From: Clostridia bacterium
GTDB taxonomy: Bacteria > Bacillota > Clostridia > Oscillospirales > CAG-272
Reading direction: 5' to 3'
DNA length: 48,380 nt
Assembly: GCA_017531925.1 (NCBI GenBank)
Contig: JAFXKD010000002.1
Coordinates: 1 to 48,380 of the forward strand
The notes under the pieces were generated by a model. It was not told the origin of the DNA, did no database searches, and worked only from the letters and a program-made list of their open reading frames with translations. The first letter of the stretch is position 1, and each line of letters begins with the position of its first letter. The translations under genes and the position numbers were made by a program. Positions 42,798 through 48,380 of the stretch are shown here, piece by piece.

Positions 42798-42818
42798 TAT
42801 ACACCCCGGAGGTAATTG

Positions 42819-44888
42819 ATGAAAAACAATGTAAAGGTGATCCTCTTCTATGTTTTGCTCATCGCTACGATTTTCGTAGCGGTATTCGCTATAATGGGTA
42901 ATCCTTCTTCTAGTCAGGAGCCGATATTCAGCGACATAATGGAGCTTTTCGCAGAGGACAGAGTAAAGGAATTTGAGGTGAGCAGCGAAAACGTGCTTAC
43001 CCTGATCGTTTATAAAACCGATAAGGAGGGCGTTCTCACGGACGTAACGGGTCTCAAGACCGAAAAGATCAGCTATAAGCTTCGTGACGTGGAGCTTTTC
43101 CGTGAGGAATTTGAAAAGTACCAGGACAATAAAAACCTTGAAAAATACGACTATAAGCCCCTCGCTACGTATCCTTGGTGGCTCTCACTGATTACCACTA
43201 TTCTTCCCCTCGCGGTAATGGCTTTCTTCTTCTACTATCTTATGAAGCAAATGAACAAGCGCGACGGCGGAATGATGAGCTTTGGTAAGGCGAAGGCTCA
43301 TATGCCCGATAACGATAAAAATAAGGTCACCTTTGCTGACGTTGCGGGCGCAGAGGAGGAAAAGGAGGAGCTTGTAGAGATCGTAGAATTTCTTAAGGAT
43401 CCTCAGAAATTCGCCCGTCTTGGCGCAAAGATCCCCCACGGCGTTCTTCTCGTGGGCCCTCCCGGCACGGGTAAGACACTTCTCGCTAAGGCGGTTGCCG
43501 GTGAAGCGGGAGTTCCCTTCTTCTCAATGAGCGGCTCCGACTTCGTTGAAATGTACGTCGGCGTTGGCGCAAGCCGTGTAAGAGACCTTTTTGATACAGC
43601 AAGAAAAGCCCCCGCGGCAATCATATTCATAGACGAGATCGATGCGGTGGGACGTCACAGAGGCGCAGGCCTTGGCGGCGGACACGATGAAAGAGAGCAG
43701 ACTCTCAACCAGCTTCTCGTTGAAATGGACGGTTTCGGTACGCACGAGGGTATAATCATTATGGCGGCGACCAACCGCGCGGATATTCTTGACCCCGCCC
43801 TTCTCCGTCCGGGTCGCTTTGACCGTCAGGTAAGAGTTGGCTATCCCGATATCAAGGGACGCGAGGAGATCCTTAAGGTACACGCAAGAAAGAAGCCAAT
43901 GGAAAGCACCGTTGACTTCCACAAGATAGCGCAAAGCACCATAGGCTTTACAGGCGCGGATCTCGCTAACCTTCTCAACGAGGCGGCGCTCCACGCAGCA
44001 AAGCACGACAAGAGCCTTATAGGTATGGAGGATATCGAAAAATCCTATATGAAGCTCCTCTTGGGAGTTCAGAAAAAGACCAAGGTGAGAACCGAGGCAG
44101 ATAATAAGCTCACGGCTTATCACGAGGCAGGACACGCGGTAGCTTCCTACTATTGCGAGCATACCGACCCCGTAAAATTCATCTCAACTGTTCCCTCCGG
44201 TAATTACGGCGGCGTGACCGTAAGCATTCCCGAGCAGGATACCTTCACATCCACAAAGAAGCAGATGTTCGAGTCCATCATTCTTTCAATGGGCGGAAGA
44301 GTCGCTGAGGAGCTCATCCTTGACGATATCTCAACGGGCGCGTCGGGTGATATTCAGCAGGCTACAAAGACCGCTCGAAATATGGTAACAAGATACGGTA
44401 TGAGCGATAAGCTCGGCACCGTCCTCTACGGCTCGGGACACTCCGATACAGAAGTGTTCCTCGGCAGAGATTTCAATAATACAAAGAACTATTCCGAAAA
44501 GATCGCCGCAGAAATCGACGACGAGGTTCGCGCGATCATCGAAAGCGCATACGCGGAATGTAAGAAAATACTCACAGAGCATATCGATAAGCTCCACCTC
44601 GTTGCAGGATATCTTCTTAAGACCGAGTTTATGGACGGCGATCAGTTCAAGGCTGCTATGGAAAATGACCTCACCTTTGATGAGATCGACGAGATAGCGC
44701 GCGAAAAGGAAAGAAAGAGCCGCGAGGAAAACGAGGCTAAAAAGCGCGAGGAGGAAGAGGAGCAGCGCAAGGTAGAAGAAGAGCTTCGCCGCGAAAAAGA
44801 GGAGCGCGAAAGAATGATGAACGCCCCCCAAGGTGAAACCTTCGACGACACTCCCGATAACGATTCCGAATCCGTAGATAAAGAATGA
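42819..44888 (+). CDS. ftsH: ATP-dependent zinc metalloprotease FtsH
   Basis: A 689-residue membrane protease. Span 1 is at about 7-26 ([20 protein letters not shown]) and span 2 at about 112-135, with a short external domain between them. The AAA+ module has [12 protein letters not shown] and [13 protein letters not shown], and the second region of homology ends RPGRFDRQV. The protease motif is HEAGH, with a distal aspartate region. The tail is a highly charged coiled coil ([15 protein letters not shown]) and an acidic end. The ATG at 42819 follows GGAGGT. It degrades misassembled membrane proteins and regulators. Confidence 0.97.
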   Translation: MKNNVKVILFYVLLIATIFVAVFAIMGNPSSSQEPIFSDIMELFAEDRVKEFEVSSENVLTLIVYKTDKEGVLTDVTGLKTEKISYKLRDVELFREEFEKYQDNKNLEKYDYKPLATYPWWLSLITTILPLAVMAFFFYYLMKQMNKRDGGMMSFGKAKAHMPDNDKNKVTFADVAGAEEEKEELVEIVEFLKDPQKFARLGAKIPHGVLLVGPPGTGKTLLAKAVAGEAGVPFFSMSGSDFVEMYVGVGASRVRDLFDTARKAPAAIIFIDEIDAVGRHRGAGLGGGHDEREQTLNQLLVEMDGFGTHEGIIIMAATNRADILDPALLRPGRFDRQVRVGYPDIKGREEILKVHARKKPMESTVDFHKIAQSTIGFTGADLANLLNEAALHAAKHDKSLIGMEDIEKSYMKLLLGVQKKTKVRTEADNKLTAYHEAGHAVASYYCEHTDPVKFISTVPSGNYGGVTVSIPEQDTFTSTKKQMFESIILSMGGRVAEELILDDISTGASGDIQQATKTARNMVTRYGMSDKLGTVLYGSGHSDTEVFLGRDFNNTKNYSEKIAAEIDDEVRAIIESAYAECKKILTEHIDKLHLVAGYLLKTEFMDGDQFKAAMENDLTFDEIDEIAREKERKSREENEAKKREEEEEQRKVEEELRREKEERERMMNAPQGETFDDTPDNDSESVDKE

Positions 44889-44895
44889 TCAATCA

Positions 44896-44930
44896 GTATG
44901 CCGACCGCATAGGCGGTCGGCATACGTTTA
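44896..44930 (+). terminator. Hairpin after ftsH, probable terminator
   Basis: Arms 44896-44908 and 44913-44925 (GTATGCCGACCGC) form a perfect 13-bp stem with an ATAG loop. Only GTTTA follows, so termination may be partial or may rely on the stem. Confidence 0.6.
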
Positions 44931-44951
44931 GAAAAAACAGAAAGAAAGACT

Positions 44952-45090
44952 GTTCTTTTTCGAGAAAAAGAACCAAAAAGCTTAAAAGCGCTTTGCCCAA
45001 AAGCCATTTAGTTAGTACTAACCCGACTAAATCCGCGCAAATTGTGTCAATTAATTGACACAGATCGATTTTCTCGCCACTTTCGCAGGC
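44952..45090 (-). repeat. Structured interspersed repeat, three-way-junction type (copy H, interrupted)
   Basis: The hairpin GTTCTTTTT/AAAAAGAAC (44952-44973), then GCCATTTAG, GCGCAAATTG and the palindrome GTGTCAATTAATTGACAC, match copies A, B and F. The inner stem begins CGATTTTCTCG and breaks off after GCAGGC at 45090. The missing tail, CTCGAAAATCTATAATTTGC, appears at 45648-45667, after a 560-bp segment containing a gene. I read these as one element split by an insertion. Confidence 0.7.
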
Positions 45091-45172
45091 ACATGAAAAC
45101 CTTAAAAGCTCATTTCATTCGCTTCGGGTAGGCTATGGGAATCTTGAAAAACAAGAAATACTAACCAAATAA

Positions 45173-45217
45173 AAGCAGGGCGGTTCGAGTAAAATCAAAT
45201 CGTCCTTGCTTTTTTAT
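45173..45217 (+). terminator. Imperfect terminator-like hairpin before the membrane-protein gene
   Basis: AAAGCAGGGCGGTT and AATCGTCCTTGCTTT pair with one bulge and wobble pairs, followed by TTTTTATG. The downstream arm overlaps the -35 of the next promoter. Confidence 0.5.
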
Positions 45218-45234
45218 GTGAGATGTGATATAAT
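45206..45234 (+). promoter_or_regulatory. Promoter of the small membrane-protein gene
   Basis: TTGCTT (45206-45211), a 17-base spacer and an extended -10 TGATATAAT (45226-45234) lie 38 bases upstream of the start codon. The same TGTGATATAATCGAAT block recurs at 46878-46893. Confidence 0.65.
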
Positions 45235-45272
45235 CGAATCAAAAGATAGTAAAGCGAAAGGGGGAAAGAGAC

Positions 45273-45626
45273 ATGAATAATTATGAAAAAAAGAAAAAAA
45301 GAATAATCGCATTAGCTTATATGCATAGATATGGATGGATAGCTATTCTTTTTGGGTGCATAACCGTGTTCCCAAAAGCTGTTTTTATTTTTTTTGGTGT
45401 TGGATTTATAGTATCTGCCATTTGGTCATTTGTTGGATATAAACTTAGATGGAAACATATATTTTGTTCTTATCAAAATGCATATCGCTTACCCATGACG
45501 CCTAATAATATTCGTTGGGGATGGGTAAAAAAGTCAGATGCATATGGCATACCAATTATTTTATTTGTTATCGGTGTGGCGAGTCTAGTTATGTTTTTTG
45601 TGATCTTTTTTAATACTTCATGCTGA
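45273..45626 (+). CDS. Small membrane protein of unknown function
   Basis: A 117-residue protein with a Lys-rich N-terminus (NNYEKKKKR) and three likely membrane spans: WIAILFGCITVFPKAVFIFF, VGFIVSAIWSFVGYK and IPIILFVIGVASLVMFFVIFF. It has no recognised family. GGGGGAAAG precedes the ATG, and it has its own promoter. It is AT-rich compared with ftsH and maf, and it lies inside the split copy H of the structured repeat. It therefore appears to be an inserted, self-contained gene. Confidence 0.75.
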   Translation: MNNYEKKKKRIIALAYMHRYGWIAILFGCITVFPKAVFIFFGVGFIVSAIWSFVGYKLRWKHIFCSYQNAYRLPMTPNNIRWGWVKKSDAYGIPIILFVIGVASLVMFFVIFFNTSC

Positions 45627-45646
45627 CTGTATTAACGAATCCATAT

Positions 45647-45670
45647 GCTCGAAAATCTATAATTTGCTAT
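45647..45670 (-). repeat. Displaced tail of structured repeat copy H
   Basis: GCTCGAAAATC then TATAATTTGCTAT matches the last 24 bases of copies A and F (CTCGAAAATC, TGTAATTTGCTAC). It lies 560 bp from the rest of copy H. Confidence 0.65.
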
Positions 45671-45714
45671 ATTTTACGGGGCCACATTGTAATCAATAAG
45701 GCAACGCTCAGCAA

Positions 45715-45882
45715 TAGCAAATTACAGATTTTCGACAAGGGAGAAAATCGTTACGTGTTGCTTTGCAACACAATTTGCGCGAAATCAGTCGGTTTTGCAC
45801 TTTCTGAACGGCTGTCGTGCGTAGACTTTTAAAAGTTTTTTGGTTCTTTTTTTCAAAAAAGAACTACCCCTGCCTAACTAAC
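45715..45882 (+). repeat. Structured interspersed repeat, three-way-junction type (copy I)
   Basis: The closing stem GCAAATT/AATTTGC encloses GATTTTC/GAAAATC and GTGTTGC-TTT-GCAACAC. Then come GCGCGAAATC, AAAAGTTTTTT, the hairpin GTTCTTTTTT/AAAAAAGAAC (45843-45864) and TAACTAAC (45875-45882). The maf ribosome binding site, AAAAGGA, begins 9 bases later. It faces copy H in inverted orientation. Confidence 0.8.
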
Positions 45883-45904
45883 TTAATCTGAAAAGGAACA
45901 CACT

Positions 45905-46495
45905 ATGAACTTAATATTAGCCTCAAAATCGCCGAGAAGAAAAGAGATACTTGAAAATCTCGGTGTAGAATTCAAAATAATCACCTGCGAAACTGACGAG
46001 CATACCGATGAGCAAAACGGCAGAAAATACGTTGAGGAGATTGCATTCCGCAAGGGCAACGCGGTGTGCGAGCTTCTTGAGAGCGAAGGCAAATTTGACG
46101 AAAGTCAAATAATCCTCTCCTGCGACACCGTGGTAGTGAGCGCGGACGGAGAGATAATGGGCAAGCCACACGACCGTGCCGACGCAAAAAGAATGATTAT
46201 CGCCTTTTCGGGCAAGCCCCATTTCGTCATCAGCGGAATTGCGCTCATCACCAAGGAAAAGACCGTTATAACGAGCGAAAGCACAACCGTATTCTTCGAT
46301 ACCGTTGACGAATATGACGTCGAGCGATATCTCGACACGGACGAAGCTTACGACAAAGCGGGCGCATACGCGATACAGGGCTACGCGTCGCTCTGGATAA
46401 ACGGGATCGAGGGTGATTATTTCAACGTTGTTGGACTCCCCGTCAAAAAGCTCTCCGATACGCTCAAAAAGGAATTTGATATAAAATTGGCGTAA
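45905..46495 (+). CDS. maf: Maf-family nucleoside triphosphate pyrophosphatase
   Basis: A 196-residue Maf protein with the N-terminus LILASKSPRRKEILENLG, then ILSCDTVVVSADGEIMGKPHDRADAKRM, and AYDKAGAYAIQGYASLWINGIEGDYFNVVGLPV at the C-terminus. Members hydrolyse non-canonical or modified nucleotides such as dTTP/UTP and were first described as septum inhibitors. AAAAGGA precedes the ATG. Copy I of the structured repeat supplies the leader. Confidence 0.96.
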   Translation: MNLILASKSPRRKEILENLGVEFKIITCETDEHTDEQNGRKYVEEIAFRKGNAVCELLESEGKFDESQIILSCDTVVVSADGEIMGKPHDRADAKRMIIAFSGKPHFVISGIALITKEKTVITSESTTVFFDTVDEYDVERYLDTDEAYDKAGAYAIQGYASLWINGIEGDYFNVVGLPVKKLSDTLKKEFDIKLA

Positions 46496-46540
46496 TAAAA
46501 TTCACCAAAAGCGTAATTATTTTTTTGTTCAAAACTCCCT

Positions 46541-46569
46541 TTGCAAAAGTTTTTCCGTTATGATAAAAT
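46541..46569 (+). promoter_or_regulatory. Promoter of veg
   Basis: TTGCAA (46541-46546), a 17-base spacer and TAAAAT (46564-46569) lie 38 bases upstream of the veg ATG. In Bacillus the veg promoter is a classical strong sigma-A promoter. Confidence 0.75.
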
Positions 46570-46606
46570 ATATGTAGAGAAATTTTGCAAAACGGGGGAG
46601 ATCAAT

Positions 46607-46843
46607 ATGGATATTGCCGATATCAAGGAAAGAATGACCTTACTTTTTGAGCAGGGCGCGGACATACACGTCACCGTCCACTCCAAAAGACCGAAAATAA
46701 ACATCACCGAGTCACAGGCACGCATCGTCGGGGTCTATAAAAACCTCTTTACGATAGAAGCCGTGGAAAACGGACTCAAAAAGACCTTCACCGTTCCCTA
46801 TACGGACATATTTATCGGAAAGGTCTCAATAAAAGAATTATAA
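46607..46843 (+). CDS. veg: Veg protein
   Basis: A 78-residue protein starting at the ATG at 46607 behind GGGGGAG; the longer frame starts upstream of the promoter -10 and cannot be transcribed. DIADIKERMTLLFEQGADIHVTVHSKR, RIVGVYKNLFTIE and FTVPYTDIFIGKV match the Veg family, which in Bacillus affects biofilm regulation by SinR. It is a beta-rich cytosolic protein, transcribed alone and closed by a strong terminator. Confidence 0.93.
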   Translation: MDIADIKERMTLLFEQGADIHVTVHSKRPKINITESQARIVGVYKNLFTIEAVENGLKKTFTVPYTDIFIGKVSIKEL

Positions 46844-46877
46844 AAAAGCAGTTTTATGTTGTAAAACTGCTTTTTTT
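46842..46877 (+). terminator. Intrinsic terminator of veg
   Basis: Arms GCAGTTTTA (46848-46856) and TAAAACTGC (46862-46870) extend through flanking A- and T-runs, followed by TTTTTTTG. The loop and 3' arm contain TTGTAA, the likely -35 of the next gene. Confidence 0.88.
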
Positions 46878-46887
46878 GTGATATAAT
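46859..46887 (+). promoter_or_regulatory. Promoter embedded in the veg terminator
   Basis: TTGTAA (46859-46864) lies inside the terminator hairpin. A 17-base spacer and an extended -10 TGATATAAT (46879-46887) follow, and the flavoprotein ATG is 32 bases downstream. Confidence 0.6.
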
Positions 46888-46918
46888 CGAATTATCAAGA
46901 GAAAACGGAGACTAAACT

Positions 46919-48293
46919 ATGAAAATTGCAGTCATCAACGGCAGCCCCAAGGGGCAGTACAGCATAACGCTTCAAACGGTTTTATACCTCAAAAAGAAGA
47001 ATCCCGCGCTTGATATCGAGATACTTCACGCAGGACAGATGATAAGATCGCTTGAAAACGATTTTACAAGAGCAAAGGAGCTTATCGACGCTTCCGATGC
47101 GATCATCTTCTCATACCCCGTCTATACCTTTTTAGCACCCTCTCAGCTCCATAGATTTATCGAGCTTATGAAGGAGCATAAGGTCGATATCGAAAATAAA
47201 TTCGTTACGCAGATAACCACCTAAGCATTTTTACGACGTTACCGCACATAAATATATCGAGGAAAATATGCTCGATATGGGCGCGCGCTACATCAAGGGG
47301 CTTTCTGCGGATATGGACGACCTTCTCACCGATGGCGGAAAAGAGGACGCGGACAAATTCATTGAAAGATTTTTGTGGTCGGCGGAGCATCGCGTATATA
47401 CGCAGGGCAAAAAGACAGAGCCCACCGCAGCTCGCGTTCCCGTTGAAAAGAGGATTACAAATCACAAACATATAGACGGCAAGGATATAGTTATCATCAC
47501 CGACTGCGATGACGATCAGTCCAACCTCTATTATATGATAAAACGATTTCGCGACAATTTCAAGTATAATACCCGACTTATAAATATAAACGAGCTTAAG
47601 ATCAACGGCGGCTGCCTCGGTTGCTTCCGCTGCGCCGTTTCGGGCAATTGCGTTCATAAGGACGGATTTGACAACTATCTGCGCGTACATATTCAGACCA
47701 CGAGCGCTATGATTTACGCATTTGAGATAAAGGATCACTCTATGGGCTCGCGCTTTAAGATGTATGATGACAGAAACTTCTGCAACGGTCACCGCACTGT
47801 CACCGAGGGTATGCCCGTAGGCTATATCATTTCCGGTGATTACTCCAAGGAGAGCAATCTTCAGACCGTTATTGAGGGTAGAGCCGAGGTCGGAGGTAAT
47901 TTCCTCGTTGGAGTTGCAACGGATGAGCTGGATCCGACGGGCGAGATCGAAAAGCTCTCAAGAGCGCTCACCTTCGCGCTTGAGACCGAGCAGAAGGCAC
48001 CGCGCAATTTTTACGGCGTGGGCGGAAATAAGATCTTCCGCGACCTCATTTACGGAATGCGCGGAATGATGAAGGCGGATCATAAATTCTTCAAGACGCA
48101 CAAAAAGTACGATTTCCCGCAGAAGAAATGGTATAAATCCATTGTAATGTACCCCCTCGGCTGGCTCCTTTCCAATGAAAAGATCGTTGCCAAAATGGGC
48201 AACAAGATGAACGAGGGCATGATAGCTCCCTATAAAAAAATGTTCAAGCAGATGGACAGATACGAGGAGCAAAAGAAGATCCACGGAGTATAA
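46919..48293 (+). pseudogene. NAD(P)H-dependent FMN reductase-like flavoprotein, frameshifted
   Basis: Two frames form one protein. 46919-47224 encodes 101 residues (KIAVINGSPKGQYSITLQT, IIFSYPVYTFLAPSQLHRFI), an NADPH-dependent FMN reductase-like domain that stops at TAA after QITT. From about 47223 the next frame continues, KHFYDVTAHKYIEENMLDMG, to 48293. Its second flavodoxin-like domain has VIITDCDDDQSN and a CLGCFRCAVSGNC cysteine cluster. The join QITT-KHFYDV fits a family protein that lacks one residue, so the break is a 2-base loss or 1-base gain. It could be a decayed gene, a sequencing error or, less likely, recoding. Confidence 0.8.
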
Positions 48294-48298
48294 TAAAA

Positions 48299-48334
48299 AG
48301 GCACTTCAAAATTGAAGTGCCTTTATTTTATTTG
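48299..48334. terminator. Bidirectional intrinsic terminator
   Basis: Arms AGGCACTTCA (48299-48308) and TGAAGTGCCT (48313-48322) with an AAAT loop are followed by TTATTTTATTT on the plus strand and by TTTTATTA on the minus strand. The hairpin serves the flavoprotein gene and the convergent partial gene at the right edge. Confidence 0.88.
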
Positions 48335-48380
48335 GTTCCGAAAAGGACTCCGCGGATGATCTCACCCGTCTTTTCCTCGC
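48328..48380 (-). CDS. C-terminal fragment of a gene running off the window
   Basis: On the minus strand, an open frame from the window edge ends EEKTGEIIRGVLFGTK and TAA at 48328-48330, directly beside the bidirectional terminator. Only 17 codons are visible, so the product cannot be named. The terminator placement and good codon use support a real gene. Confidence 0.45.
   Translation of the reverse strand, partial: EEKTGEIIRGVLFGTK

Noticed and set aside
47205..47792. Minus-strand open frame of 195 codons opposite the flavoprotein
   Set aside because: It lies antisense to well-conserved flavoprotein sequence and shows no ribosome binding site or recognisable domain.

Overview
The window reads as chromosome from an endospore-forming member of class Clostridia (Bacillota), probably an uncultured gut-type lineage. 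The reasons are Firmicute gene order (yicC-remA-gmk-rpoZ-priA-def-fmt-rsmB-rlmN-prpC-prkC-rsgA-thiN; rimP-nusA-ylxR-ylxQ-infB; gdpP-rplI-dnaB-tilS-ftsH), the sporulation markers spoVG and a 27-residue spoVM, a veg homologue, and promoters of the TTGACA/TTGCAA-17 bp-TATAAT type. Almost everything recognised is housekeeping: translation, cell-wall precursors, replication restart, RNA modification and c-di-AMP turnover.

Layout. 1-230: a rod-shaped inverted-repeat region that may be a 6S-like RNA. 231-6068 (minus): DUF1292, hemW, lepA, a GNAT acetyltransferase and murC. 6260-6544 (plus): spoVG. 6596-8119 (minus): a phosphodiesterase and a diacylglycerol kinase. 8285-9213 (plus): three small overlapping unknown genes. 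9261-13002 (minus): a membrane-anchored propeller-like protein, trxA, a second phosphodiesterase, an acidic zinc-ribbon protein and efp. 13267-28474 (plus): the long macromolecular-synthesis cluster, ending in spoVM. 29001-30953 (plus): ygiQ. 30984-37233 (minus): a lipoprotein, a membrane XRE regulator and the rimP-infB operon. 37507-44888 (plus): gdpP to ftsH. 45273-48293 (plus): a small membrane protein, maf, veg and a frameshifted flavoprotein.

The most unusual content lies between genes. A family of modular structured repeats occurs at about nine places. Each copy has a multi-branched fold, a hairpin built from a T-run and an A-run with changing closing base pairs, and an AACTAAC-type terminus. 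The stems change sequence between copies but keep pairing, so the structure appears to be conserved. Two folds are seen: a three-way junction (3561, 10705, 28522, 28751, 44952 and 45715) and a four-way junction (11035 and 18278). In five cases the AACTAAC end lies next to the ribosome binding site of a gene (lepA, trxA, def, ygiQ, maf). Three pairs face each other in inverted orientation, and loops carry insertions: a second palindromic repeat in one copy and a whole membrane-protein gene in another. I could not match the family to a named element from the sequence alone.

Other departures from the usual layout are these: coaBC is missing between rpoZ and priA and a 280-bp inverted-repeat element sits there; rpe is missing between rsgA and thiN and an ankyrin gene plus a DUF559 gene sit there; hpt is missing between tilS and ftsH; and PrkC has no extracellular PASTA domains but carries seven threonine-containing heptads in its juxtamembrane linker.
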